Positions 45,001-53,959 of a stretch of DNA of 64,000 bases are shown here, piece after piece. The DNA lies in the NCBI GenBank assembly GCA_023014485.1, contig JAJOZX010000483.1, forward strand, positions 186,001 through 250,000. The letters run 5' to 3'. The notes beneath the pieces were generated by a model, which searched no databases, was not told the origin of the DNA, and saw nothing but the letters and a program-made list of their open reading frames with translations. A program made the translations under genes and the position numbers. The stretch is from Bathynomus jamesi (Eukaryota; Arthropoda; Malacostraca; Isopoda; Cirolanidae). Each line of letters begins with the position of its first letter. The stretch's first letter is position 1.

Positions 45001-46612
45001 GATACAGGAAGTTGGCCAAGCCCTTCATGAGGAGTATGTAAAGACTAGGCTGGACAAAGGGACAGTTCCTATATCAAACACTATAAAGAAAAACAATGTG
45101 TACACATTCAGCAATCGGCCAGACCCACGCAAGAAGAGTAGCAAAGTGGGGGTACAGAAGCAAAACACAGTGCTCATTACTCAGCTATTCCTGTCTCTAC
45201 AATCACGTCCAGATGCGGATATGACAGAATTTTTCACATACGAGAATCAGCGAGAGCCCCCTTCACTCTCAGACCGAGGTTCACTCAGAGCTGGAAATAA
45301 ATCAGACATTCTTGCATGTGTCAATGCACCAACTGGATCTGCCAATCCTGCTAAACAAGTGACAGTTCAGTTGTATGACATGGCCGCCATCGTCCACATT
45401 GTGCGTCCAAGTAGAGCATCAACATTTGCTGAATATGTATCTCTACACATCATACCTTTCATTAAAGCACAGATGACTGACACAGTTGAGCGCGTCGATG
45501 CCGTGTGGGATACCTATCCTGAAGACAGTCTGAAATCACTTGCACAGCAGCGGCGTGGTTCAGGAGCACGTACTCGACTTGATCCAGATAGTGATGGTAC
45601 CACACCCATTCCCAAACGAGACTGGCAGTCATATTTGAAAAATGTGGAAAACAAGAAGGAACTGTTCGTCTTTATCAGTAAACAGCTGATCAAGATTGAC
45701 ATGGGTGGAAAACTCCTCCTCAGCACTGAATTAGAAACTGTGCTCTCCAATAAAGCATTTGATATATCAGGGCTCCAACCATGCAACCACACAGAGGCAG
45801 ATACGCGGATCATTCTGCATCTTGCTCACGCATCATCTCAGGGTCACAAGAAAGCATTCATCCGCACTGTTGACAGTGACATAGTCGTTCTTGCCATTGC
45901 TTTCTTTCAACAGCTTGACCTAACAGAACTCTGGATTGGTTTTGGTAGTGGCAAATATTACCGAGACATCCCAGTGCACAGCATTCAATCACAGCTTGGT
46001 CCATCAAAGTCGCTGGCTCTACCTCTGTTCCATGCACTAACAGGCTGCGACACTACGTCTCAGTTTCTTGGATGTGGGAAGAAGACAGCATGGACTGCAT
46101 GGAATAATACACCAAACTTAACTGAAACCATGATCAAATTGACTGAAGACCCCGAGTCCTTCAGTCTAGTATCTCCTGAAATGACACACATTGAGAGGTT
46201 TGTTGTGCTCATGTACAGTAAAACATGTGGACAAGCATCTGTAAACGTAGCCAGGCACCATCTGTTTTCTAGTGGCAGTCGATCATTGGACAGCATACCA
46301 CCTACCCAAGCTGCCCTCTTCCAGCATATCAAGAGGTCATTGTTGCAGGCAAGTTTTGTGTGGAAGCAGTCAACCACATGCCATCAGACACTCCCTGCTT
46401 TTGATAAATGGGGATGGGAATATGACAAGCGCAGCAACCAATGGCTCCCTTTCTGGACAACTCTCGCTGATGCCAGTAAGGCATGTGCTCTTCTCCTTCA
46501 TTGCGGATGCACTAAAGCCTGCAGAGGGAATTGCAAATGCAGTAGTGCTGGAATTCGATGTACGACACTCTGCAAGTGTGAGGGTGGCTGCCTGAACAAT
46601 GACGACTATTAA
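42074..46612 (+). CDS. 1512-aa transposon protein: zinc modules, putative transposase core, PIN/FEN1-like nuclease region, CXC tail
   Basis: One uninterrupted frame. N-terminus: two Cys/His modules, CCLCQS...YHKSCRSAC (about residues 12-85) and CIICLG...CYHVQCYW (about 120-180). Middle: recurrent blocks of a protein family I remember as abundant in invertebrate gene predictions, LGADQPLFAICKQ (near 647), MQLGALHIEDKCQLMMGK (near 675), VLDHTNYARWLPIHVRDM (near 814) and IAKDQSHEQMNK (near 861), which hold candidate DDE acidic residues. C-terminal third: HTEADTRIILHLAHA (near 1238), VDSDIVVLAIAFF (near 1266) and FHALTGCDTTSQF (near 1318), an order matching PIN/FEN1/XPG nucleases. Last 36 residues: CGCTKACRGNCKC...CTTLCKCEGGC, a CXC (tesmin/TSO1-like) cluster. 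Intactness suggests recent activity; the Academ assignment is inference. Confidence 0.85.
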   Translation: MSTNITGINWTLCCLCQSSKDEALQQPKEQGYSSLERDLNDFVQLNAVPSGIKVSELDDGSGIAATLQSHAAVYHKSCRSACNSYRVKRARGKVATQDECAAGISPKKLRSSYGSPPETLFCIICLGEDQHDLHRALSDNIDQNLKNWAKTTNNWHLYGRLTAGSDAHAMDACYHVQCYWRLRDGARAVERRSSSEPKPPPFDPMVIAQLVAFVDDSQSEVHKLSDLREMYKIMMSDLGHPCSGREPHATRFKDHLLEHLPEWASYAQGRDVFISHKAKVGAVLEQSYHSSQINQDEAVLLIRAAMALRKRILQKQEPFNGSFSPQCLTSPIEETLLGFINVVLQGPKGNIDKHSREQSNSDAELGTRAKIACTLCQLLIFNTVKYASSSDSTQIRHNRDRETPFPLYHGIKLHGDARFKHQIENAHHLGLSVSYDRVMEVKTQVARAVCKRHTEDGIVLPTNTRLSVFTTHDVDNLDSNKTGNLSRGDFHGTCITVTNHLSKENLGIRRPAITLDPSDTSKPKLPDSYVIVPPIELNTRDILVPRINEGQVRPNHSLVNGAKVKDDAWIAHVGRVLEKGELEKRDVVTWSGFNSQLMDDASIKPKAETGILPLFPDKAASASMMKHTMEIVKTTTEFINPGQTPVLGADQPLFAICKQLQWEFPDTLGEDKFVMQLGALHIEDKCQLMMGKVLRGSGWDTALAQADVLSSGRAQSALDDHHIKRTRYAHQVSLVSLSHLKQNAYLQYTSNVLGPCESYEMWCARKSANVHMFKYWSLVIELELLMCRFVRSLREGDFPLYVQVCDELCPWFFVLDHTNYARWLPIHVRDMVGLAESHPQVYAEYLKGNFTVQKSARTFSLIAKDQSHEQMNKVLQGCGGASDLYDKTEALALYMLAGPECVRMIEEFENAQKLTEGPTGHHETAPGLQSRFLKDVKSFTKVVSELGNPFLATNQELVALDTHDVMENEVAASLSQIQEVGQALHEEYVKTRLDKGTVPISNTIKKNNVYTFSNRPDPRKKSSKVGVQKQNTVLITQLFLSLQSRPDADMTEFFTYENQREPPSLSDRGSLRAGNKSDILACVNAPTGSANPAKQVTVQLYDMAAIVHIVRPSRASTFAEYVSLHIIPFIKAQMTDTVERVDAVWDTYPEDSLKSLAQQRRGSGARTRLDPDSDGTTPIPKRDWQSYLKNVENKKELFVFISKQLIKIDMGGKLLLSTELETVLSNKAFDISGLQPCNHTEADTRIILHLAHASSQGHKKAFIRTVDSDIVVLAIAFFQQLDLTELWIGFGSGKYYRDIPVHSIQSQLGPSKSLALPLFHALTGCDTTSQFLGCGKKTAWTAWNNTPNLTETMIKLTEDPESFSLVSPEMTHIERFVVLMYSKTCGQASVNVARHHLFSSGSRSLDSIPPTQAALFQHIKRSLLQASFVWKQSTTCHQTLPAFDKWGWEYDKRSNQWLPFWTTLADASKACALLLHCGCTKACRGNCKCSSAGIRCTTLCKCEGGCLNNDDY

Positions 46613-46958
46613 TCAGTGAACAGCCATCTATTGGATAGACATTATCATGAGATGCAGTACTGTGAGTAAAAGGAATAAAGAAGATTGTACTTGCGTATAT
46701 ACTAAAGTTTAATAGCAAAAGATGTTGATGCTGACTCTTATTTTTTATCAAGTTAACTATGTAACCTGTACTAGTATTGGTACTCAAGTGGATGTCATTT
46801 TGGACAGCGGCCATTTTGATTTGGCCAATATGGCTGCCACAGTGGGAGCCCAGCTTGGCTCCCGCAAACATTCAAATTAGTATGGTCATAGCTACCTGTG
46901 GTCCAAAATGGCACTTTTGGAATGATTTGAACAATTATATGATTAAGCCCCCTGACTA
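46613..46958 (+). other. 3' UTR and right TIR of the 5.5-kb transposon
   Basis: AATAAAG at about 46674-46680 is a good polyadenylation signal 60 bases after the stop. The right inverted repeat begins about 46790. No other gene. Confidence 0.7.
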
Positions 46959-47107
46959 GTATGCCAGTATGCTAGGTTAAGTGGTATGTTGGCCTTATTT
47001 TTGTATTAAGTTCAGTGTATACGTAAGAGTGTATTTGTATGTTAGGTTAAGTGGCTATGGATTGTGAATGATCCGCAATAAAGATATTTTGTTTGTTTTT
47101 GTTTGTT

Positions 47108-47913
47108 ATATATCCATCTCATAATTGTAAGGTTAGTGAAAAATTCATTTAATTTAGAACTAGCACTTTTGGGTTCTTGTGGCATCATTGTTGGGCACTC
47201 TTGTGACATAATTTTTTTGGGGGCACTGGCTCGTCCTTTCTATTCGTTTGTTGAATGCGGCACTTACAGAGCGTTGTCTTATCGAGAGCTCTCTTGCAAT
47301 TCAGTTTAATTGTTTAAATACAGGATTGTTGCATCGTGCAATGGCGCAGGTTGTGCTGTTGTTGCAAGGTTTAGAAAGACCATAAATAGTGACCCTTTTG
47401 TTTTTTTTCCTTAATTTTATGCTACTGCAGCCTAAAGTAGGCCTACATCGAGTCAGCAACCCTTAGGTAGGACCTGTTAGGACCTCCAAGTCCGTAAGTT
47501 TGTTTTAATCTAGCTTAACTTAAGCTATAAGTTAAAGTAGCCCTTCAGAACTTGGCCGTTCAAGGCTCAGCTGGGATTCTGAACCTAATCAAACTAAATA
47601 AAATGAAAATATAGAAAATGACTGACCTGTGAAGTTGCTAACTAAACTTGTGGAGGATACAGTTGAGCTACAGCCAAAGAAAGAAGTGTAACACTGTGGA
47701 CTCGTCTTGATGTTCAGAAAGGAATAAATATCTAGCAAAGTACTGCGTGTCCAGTATCTTCTGTTTCCTGCGCGGAACATGGGATACGAAGCACTTCACA
47801 ACCGGCACAGTTCATGGTCACAGAAACACAGAAATTTTTAATAAAGAAACTTATTTACTGCCAAAACTTTCAGCTGCCAATTTTGATCAGATAACAGATT
47901 AAATATTAATTTT
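47108..47913. other. Unassigned AT-rich stretch
   Basis: No convincing coding, RNA or repeat structure. Frames at 47103-47309 and 47589-47780 are short and unpatterned. Confidence 0.6.
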
Positions 47914-48118
47914 GGTACTTTTCCGTTGGCTGCCCCTGTGCATTATCGAATGCCCGGTTAGGTCAACTGTACGCTCTTCACGAGTGGTTAGGTTAAGTCG
48001 TGATATTTTCGTTAAAACTAACGAAAATATCACGACTTAACTAACCAATCGTCAAGGGCGTACAGTTGACCTAACCGGACATTCAATAATGCATGGGGGC
48101 AGATAACGGAAAAGTACC
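47914..48118. mobile_element. Foldback MITE with Merlin-like ends
   Basis: Almost the whole 205 bp is one palindrome: GGTACTTTTCCGTT...GCATTAT...GGTTAGGTCAACTGTACG...TAAGTCGTGATATTTTCGTTA and its inverse. Exact 8-bp duplication TTAATTTT (47906-47913, 48119-48126). Its end (GGTACTT, TTATCTG) resembles the Merlin element at 59177. Confidence 0.88.
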
Positions 48119-48280
48119 TTAATTTTTTATCTTATTAATATTAATTTGCACAGCATATGAAACATATTTTCTTTCATTATTTTTTACAAGGGTTCTGAAT
48201 ATATTGTAGTTTTTTTAAGGTTTAGGTGATGTATTCTGCGGAATATTAACCAAAATAGTTTTTCAGTCATAGAATAGTAG

Positions 48281-48590
48281 ATTTTTTGGAATGACTTGCC
48301 ATATGATGTAATTAATAGTACAGTAGCTCCTTAGTTAGTTTTAAGAAATATTTGGACACTCATGAATAAAAGAGAGAGTTTGTAGATTGTAAGTAGTGCC
48401 TGTTCTTGGCTTGGGTTGTGTAGGCTACTTTGGTTGCTCTGTGGATAGTTGTACGTTAGTTGGCTGGCTTGAGATCGATGTTTTGCACAATTTTATTATA
48501 AATATCTATCATGATTTGGATAACTTCGACAGGCCCGAGTGGCTTCATGTTTTCCAAATGAAATGTAATGTAATGTAATTTACTGTATTC
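48281..48590 (+). mobile_element. 3' end of a CR1-like LINE (second family)
   Basis: A frame near 48288-48390 reads WNDLPYDVIN... and LRNIWTLMNKRESL before a stop, the C-terminus usual in CR1-type ORF2. Then comes a 200-bp UTR with a TGTAATGTAATGTAAT tail (48563-48585). Confidence 0.6.
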
Positions 48591-48866
48591 GTAGATATAC
48601 TGTAGTTAGGCTTTGGTCTCGCTGGCTAAAATTTCTGTTCATATTGAATGTATGAAATTATTTACAGGTTTTAATGCGAACGTAGACCAACTAGATATAC
48701 AGTAGGTAGGATTTGGTGAAACAGAACAACAAACCAAAGCTTACTACAGTCTTATCATGCGTTTCATGAAGTGCCATATAAAATGAAATCTACAACTTAT
48801 TACAACTATTTACTACGTATCAAAGATTTATTGTGTGGGAAGCAGTGGTGAAAGTTTATATATATA

Positions 48867-48901
<35 letters not shown>

Positions 48902-48906
<5 letters not shown>

Positions 48907-49037
48907 AATAAAACCACGAAGGAAAGGAAACACAGAATGGTGCTCAAGCGCTTTCGTCTAATGACATCCTCAGGAACACTGAAGTACATAAAGAGTTACA
49001 GCCTATATATTGGTTACAGAAAACAAAAAATAAAATA

Positions 49038-49068
<31 letters not shown>

Positions 49069-49189
49069 TCTGTAACCAATATGTAGGCTGTAACTCTTTA
49101 TGTACTTCAGTGTTCCTGAGATGTCATTAGACGAAAGCGCTTGAGCACCATTCTGTGTTTCCTTTCCTTCGTGGTTTTATTCATCATAT
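48902..49189. repeat. Long hairpin, about 120-bp arms
   Basis: GATGAATAAAACCACGAAGG...TTGGTTACAGAAAA (48902-49022) pairs nearly perfectly with TTCTGTAACCAAT...CCTTCGTGGTTTTATTCATC (49069-49189). The loop is (AT)n plus T9. (AT)n also borders the outside (48858-48901). A recent inverted duplication or a MITE. Confidence 0.9.
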
Positions 49190-49558
49190 ATATATTATAT
49201 ATTGTGTGTGTGTGTTTGTGTATATATGTATACCACCCCCCTTTAAGAAATGCTGTGTACGCCCCTGCCTACAGCTCTTTCTACATTAAGGCAGAATGTG
49301 AGGACCCCTCTGTATTTATGGGGCCAGAAGTCTGGCCTGAAGGCAGGGGCGGATTTAGGTTTCCTGGCGGCAAAGGCTATACTGATTTAGCCGCCCTTCG
49401 GACACTTACGAAGTTACCATTTAGCAATAAATAGTTATTTGATACAAGGGTTTTCAGTAAAATGCAGTCAAATGGTTTAGGTCTAGCAAAATATATCTTA
49501 ACATATAAGATACTTTTATATCAATCATAATATATTATATATATTACGATAGCATACA

Positions 49559-49559
<1 letters not shown>

Positions 49560-49622
<63 letters not shown>

Positions 49623-50090
49623 CAGTATATATATTTTATTGTATTACATTATAATTTATATACACATTTATAATATAGACTAGTCCAGTTCCCGCCGCTT
49701 CGCTGACGGTTAGACAGGCTAAACTACAAAAAAGAACCCAGCCGTGAAAATTTTGAGCTTCACATTGTGTCAACATTTCTGAATCTGGTATCTCCCAAAA
49801 CCTCCTCACTCCCATTCATACAACTTGGGGGCTAACTCCCTCCCCCATTACCCCCACCCCTCCCCATTACCCCACCCATCCCCCATTACCCCCACCCCCA
49901 CCCTTCCCCCATTGCTAAACTACAGAAAAAACACATTCATGAAAATCTTGAGCTTCACATTGCCGCCCGTAATACAATTTCTGAATTTTTTTTACAATTT
50001 CTGAATTTTTTTCTCACAATTTCTGAAAGTGTGACGGACAGACGGACAGACGGACAGACGAACAGCTCTCTTATTATAATATAGATTATC
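49560..50090. repeat. Microsatellite and retroposon-like insert within the palindrome
   Basis: (AT)n at 49560-49617; then 49680-50087 with CCGCCGCTTCGCTGACGG at the start, C-rich CCCCATTACCCC repeats (49840-49910), ACGGACAG tandem repeats (50030-50062) and an ending TATTATAATATAGAT. Compatible with an RTE-type LINE or SINE tail; no coding sequence. Confidence 0.5.
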
Positions 50091-50240
50091 ATAATATATA
50101 TAGTATATTATGATTGATATAAAAATATCTTATATGTTAAGATATATTTTGCTAGAGTAAATACCTAAACCATTTGACTGCATTTTACTGAAAACCTTTA
50201 TATCAAATAACTATTTATTGCTAAATGGTAACTTCGTAAG

Positions 50241-53200
50241 CAGTGTTGTAGTCAAGGCCACGACCTCCAAGGCCGAGACCAAGGCCGAGGCCGCAGTGTC
50301 CGAGGCCGAGACCAAGGCCGAGGCCGCAGTGTTCGAGGCCGGCCCAAGGTCGAGGCCACAGTGTCCGAGGCCGAGGCCAGTTATTACACACACGCATGTA
50401 AAACAGAAGCAGGCAGTTGTGCAGCAACTTTTTTGATTGCGAAATTGACTTGACACAAACACATGACTCTAACATTTATTTTTCAAAGAATATGCTCATT
50501 ACATTTCAAAAACATAAGTCTCCAACATCTGAGGAGACAGCCTCGCCCGATGTGGTCGCATTATTATCCCTCCTCGGCTAAAAATACGCTCCACCGGAGC
50601 ACTGCTGGCTGGCACACACAAAATATTTTTTGAAAGGGTATACAGTGAAGGGTACTTGAGGTTTCCCTCACTTTTCTCCTTCCAAAATGTCACTGCATCC
50701 ATCTCATGCAGCTCTTCATCTCTCAGATATTTCTCAAGCTGTACTCGCACACAGTCCTTTTCCCGACTCCTTGACCTTGTGCGACTCCTTATACTTTTAT
50801 ATTTGGCCAACAAACGGGGCACTTTTGCAGGGCTTTCATCATCTTCGCTGCAGGTGTGGTAAAAGAGGGCTCCAGCTTCTTCGCCGTCATTCGATGAGAA
50901 CCTTTCCGCTTCTGTTATGACGATCTCTGTAATATAAAGCAAAGGAAATCAGTCCAGAAAAATTAAATTTGCAAGTTTATTCAAATTATTGTACAAGTTC
51001 TGAACTATTTTTTTTGGATCCTGTTCTCAACCCTTGCTCTTTCACTCTTGATCATAAACTCAACATACCTTTTAGAGTATTCTTCAGAATTTCGTGGGCA
51101 TTCTCCGGACCTTCTTCGAACACCAGTGACACCACGTCTGCATCAACCCAGTGCAACATGTACTGTGGATCCAGGACAGCAGCCACAAGATAAAGTTTTT
51201 CAATAAAGGGCTCTTGATGGCTTCTACTGCCTGGATCGGTGTCCATGCCACAGTTGATAAACACCCCTCTGAAACGTTTTTTCAAAGAAGTGTGTAGAGC
51301 TGTGACCAGGGTTTTACAAAACCTTGCATTATCAGTCCACTTGCGGAGATGGCTGTTTATATCAAGGACAACAGGAACTACTTGACTTATTGTGGCACTC
51401 TGATCCCCTGTAAAACAAAAACAAAATTTACATTGATGAACGATTTTGAACTAATTACCACCAATCAAATGACAAAGTTATTTATACATTGTAAATTTGA
51501 TTGATTGTTCAGAGGATGTTTGCGCCACTAAAACTCTTACCCTGAGTCAAGTTGGTGGCTTCGGCGAATGGCTCCAGAATTTTGCAAAGCTCAGTTAACT
51601 GCCCCCACTCGTGACGAATCAGAAGAGCATGAGCAAACTCTTGGGTATCGCACACCTCAGCCAATTTCTTGAGGTCCATTCCTTCCATCCCCAGCAGTGA
51701 CCGAAGCTGGTGGTATACTGAGTTCCAGCGAGTAGCCACTGCTGCGGGTATGGTTCGGCCATCTCCAAATTTTTCTTCAAACCTAGAAATAAGAAAGGCA
51801 TTTTAATGTCTTCCATTCACACTCACACCAGACAATTGAAAAGGCAGAGCTGCCAACCTTACCAAACAAAATATGGAAAATCCATAGTAGTTGGCAGCTC
51901 TGAAACCGTTACTCACCTTTCTTTGAAAACAGAACTCTTGTGTAAGAGAGTGGAGATCTTCGTAACTTTGGCGATCGCTCGGCTGACACACTTCATGTCT
52001 GCTAACCCGTCACGAACCACAAGTTGAAGTGTGTGGGCGAAGCAAGATATCCGCTGCCTTGAGCTTGTTCTCAATGCAGCGTCAACATGAGCTTCATCTT
52101 CTTCGTCCAGCTCCTCCCAAAGTGTCTCATCTTCCACTTCCTGGTCCTCCTCAATGTCCTCCTCAAAAGCTGTCTCTTCATTACCCTCTACTGGAAATTG
52201 AACCTTGAAAGCTTTTTTCATGTTTGCAGCATTGTCCGTGACTATGTACTCTACCTGAAATAGCAAAAAAAATTAATGCTATAGCTGGTGCATTTATCTC
52301 TATTTATCATTGACAGTTTAAAACCCTAACAATGACAGCCTTAACCAACCTTTGCTCCTATGTTATAATCTTCCAGAATGCTTTCAAATGCTTGTGTAAT
52401 TCTTTCCCCTGTGTGCTTCCCATGGAAGCGCTGGCAGGTCAGGAGAACAGACAACAACCCATAATTTCTAGTTCTAGGGTTTGTGCCCATGATGTGCGCT
52501 GTTACACCCAAGTAGCTGCGCATGGTCCTATCAGTCCATATGTCAGTCGTCAAGGAGATACTGCTATGGTGGGACAGCAAGTCCATGACCTTCTTGATTC
52601 CTTCAGCTCTCAACTTGGGAAGTGTCTGACTTGTCAATGTTGACCTTGCCATGGGCTGATACCTAAAATTTCCAACAAAAAATATTCAAACGTTAACAGT
52701 TTTTAAATGAAATAAATGCACCAAGCCTATGCTGCTCTGTAAGATGGAGTGACTATTTGTCAGTATTTGATTATAAAAATAATGTACCACTGTACGACAA
52801 TACGGACTCACAATAGGCTAGAGCGAATTCAACTGTCGCTCCCAAGACTGACAAGAGTACGTGTATTAACAACATATGCGGCTCTGCCAGACGTACAATT
52901 CTAGTTAATTACAAATAAGTAATAATTTCAATAAAATACATATAAATGGCTTATATCATTATTACTGAAGTAACTATTAGCAAAAATAAACTTATTATAA
53001 AAAAAATTCGCGATTGTTCCACTTATATTTTCATTACAGCAGTAACATATAATTTATATTTACTTGAGCAAAAAATTTATCGCTCCATCCGGCTGCAATA
53101 TTATTTTGTATTCAAACAGTGGTACGCTGTTTGAAGCTATGCTATAAGTTTCATGTCACATGAATTTTTAAAATATATTTTAAGAATATTTATTTTAATA

Positions 53201-53609
53201 TCTTAAAATTAATATTTTTTTCTGTTAAATTAATATTTATCGTTTCATGCAAGGGGGAGCGATCGCTCCATCGCTCCTATACGCCATTCCCCACTGATTA
53301 ATTATTTGTATTATAAATTAATTTATTAAATTTGTATTCTAACATAAACGACATTGTGTTACTTATTATACTTAGTTATAGCTACCTGTCTGATCGCGAG
53401 AGAAAGATGGTGTTCTCACCACTCTTATTGAAATAAAAATATCCAATATAAAAATTAATTCAAAACGGGCGGCCTCGACCGGCCTCGGCGTATTTTTCGA
53501 GGCCAGAAGGTGTCGAGACCAAGGCCGAGGACAAGGCCGAGGCATTACATAGCGAGGCCAAGGCCGTGGAAAATCGGCATCGAGGCCGGCCTCGAGGACT
53601 CCAACACTG
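50241..53609 (-). mobile_element. hAT transposon 3, spliced transposase, young
   Basis: Ends CAGTGTTG / CAACACTG with exact 8-bp target duplication TTCGTAAG (50233-50240, 53610-53617). GGCCGAGGCC-type arrays lie just inside both ends (50256-50380, 53465-53595). Minus-strand transposase exons are at 50499-52652; no recognisable N-terminal BED exon is seen between 52653 and 53460. Confidence 0.95.
50499..52652 (-). CDS. hAT transposase (hAT 3), multi-exon model
   Basis: Exons on the minus strand, each with visible splice signals: 52341-52652 (SLTTDIWTDRTMRSYLGVT, catalytic D), acceptor GCTATTTCAG into 51913-52254 (VEYIVTDNAANMKKAF; CFAHTLQLVV), donor GTGAGTAAC, acceptor TTATTTCTAG into 51541-51785 (VATRWNSVYHQLRSL), donor GTAAGAG, acceptor TTGTTTTACAG into about 51072-51410 (YLVAAVLDPQYMLHW), and finally 50499-50935 with VPASSAPVERIFSRGG and MLETYVFEM, the dimerisation domain. 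No stop is seen inside exons. The N-terminal zinc finger is missing or unrecognised, so the protein may be incomplete. Acidic runs (EEDIEEDQEVEDE) are in the insertion loop. Confidence 0.82.
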
Positions 53610-53631
53610 TTCGTAAGTGTCTGAAGGGCGG

Positions 53632-53940
53632 CTAAATCAGTACGGCGCTTGTCACCAGGAAACCTAAATCCGCCCCTGCCAAACCTGAAAACATTTTGAA
53701 CTTCTGTATCATCTCTCTCCTCATACAACGTCTCTCAAAACTGAACATACCCAGTTCCTTTAATCTTTCCCTATATTCCAATCTTCTTAGGTTAGGGCTA
53801 AGCTTGGTTGCCCTACGTTGCACACCTTCAAGCACATCAGTATCATGTCTAAGGTAAGGGGACCAAGCTTGAATGCAGTATTCCAAGTGAGGCCTAACCC
53901 CCTAACGTAAGAATTATATAATTTACAGATGACTTCTTTA
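53632..53940 (-). pseudogene. CR1-like LINE ORF2 C-terminal fragment (second family)
   Basis: MEYCIQAWSPYLRHDTDVL, then QRRATKLSPNLR and ERLKELGMFSFERRCMRR are the tail of CR1/Jockey-type ORF2. The frame is open until it runs into the CAGGGGCGG element. Same general family as the RT piece at 60657-61215. Confidence 0.82.
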
Positions 53941-53959
53941 CTCTTGTAACTAACATTCC

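Larger units (their letters stand above)
41462..46958 (+). mobile_element. Academ-like DNA transposon, 5.5 kb, coding-intact
   Basis: Inverted ends TAGTCAGGGGCTTAATC / GATTAAGCCCCCTGACTA, with imperfect similarity continuing for about 160 bp (shared CCAAAAGT(A/G)CCATTTT, ATGACCATA and GGCGGCCAT-type blocks). The simplest reading of the site is a 3-bp duplication GTA (41459-41461, 46959-46961), because excision then restores the LINE sequence. A 3-4 bp duplication is characteristic of Academ. The element carries a single 1512-codon gene. The superfamily call is tentative. Confidence 0.8.
40644..47107 (+). mobile_element. CR1/Rex-like LINE, 3' portion, hosting two DNA transposons
   Basis: LINE pieces at 40644-40983, 41378-41461 and 46959-47107 join into one 3' region matching the minus-strand copy at 14955-15840. 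The end is AATAAAGATATTTTG(TTTGT)n. The interruptions are the MITE at 40984-41377 and the 5.5-kb transposon at 41462-46958. Downstream of codon-like sequence (to about 40924) it is untranslated. Confidence 0.88.
49344..53678. mobile_element. Palindromic element with CAGGGGCGG ends, hosting hAT 3
   Basis: Left arm CAGGGGCGGATTTAGGTTTCCTGG...AAGATAC (49344-49515) pairs with the right arm at 50110-50240 plus 53618-53678, which ends CCGCCCCTG. The arms include a broken stretch of about 110 codons of unknown origin. The right arm is split by hAT 3 at 50241. No clear target duplication was found around it. CAGGGGCGG termini are hAT-like. Confidence 0.75.

Noticed and set aside
49344..53678. Target-site duplication of the CAGGGGCGG element
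   Set aside because: Flanking 8-mers (CCTGAAGG and CCAAACCT) do not match, so no duplication is claimed.
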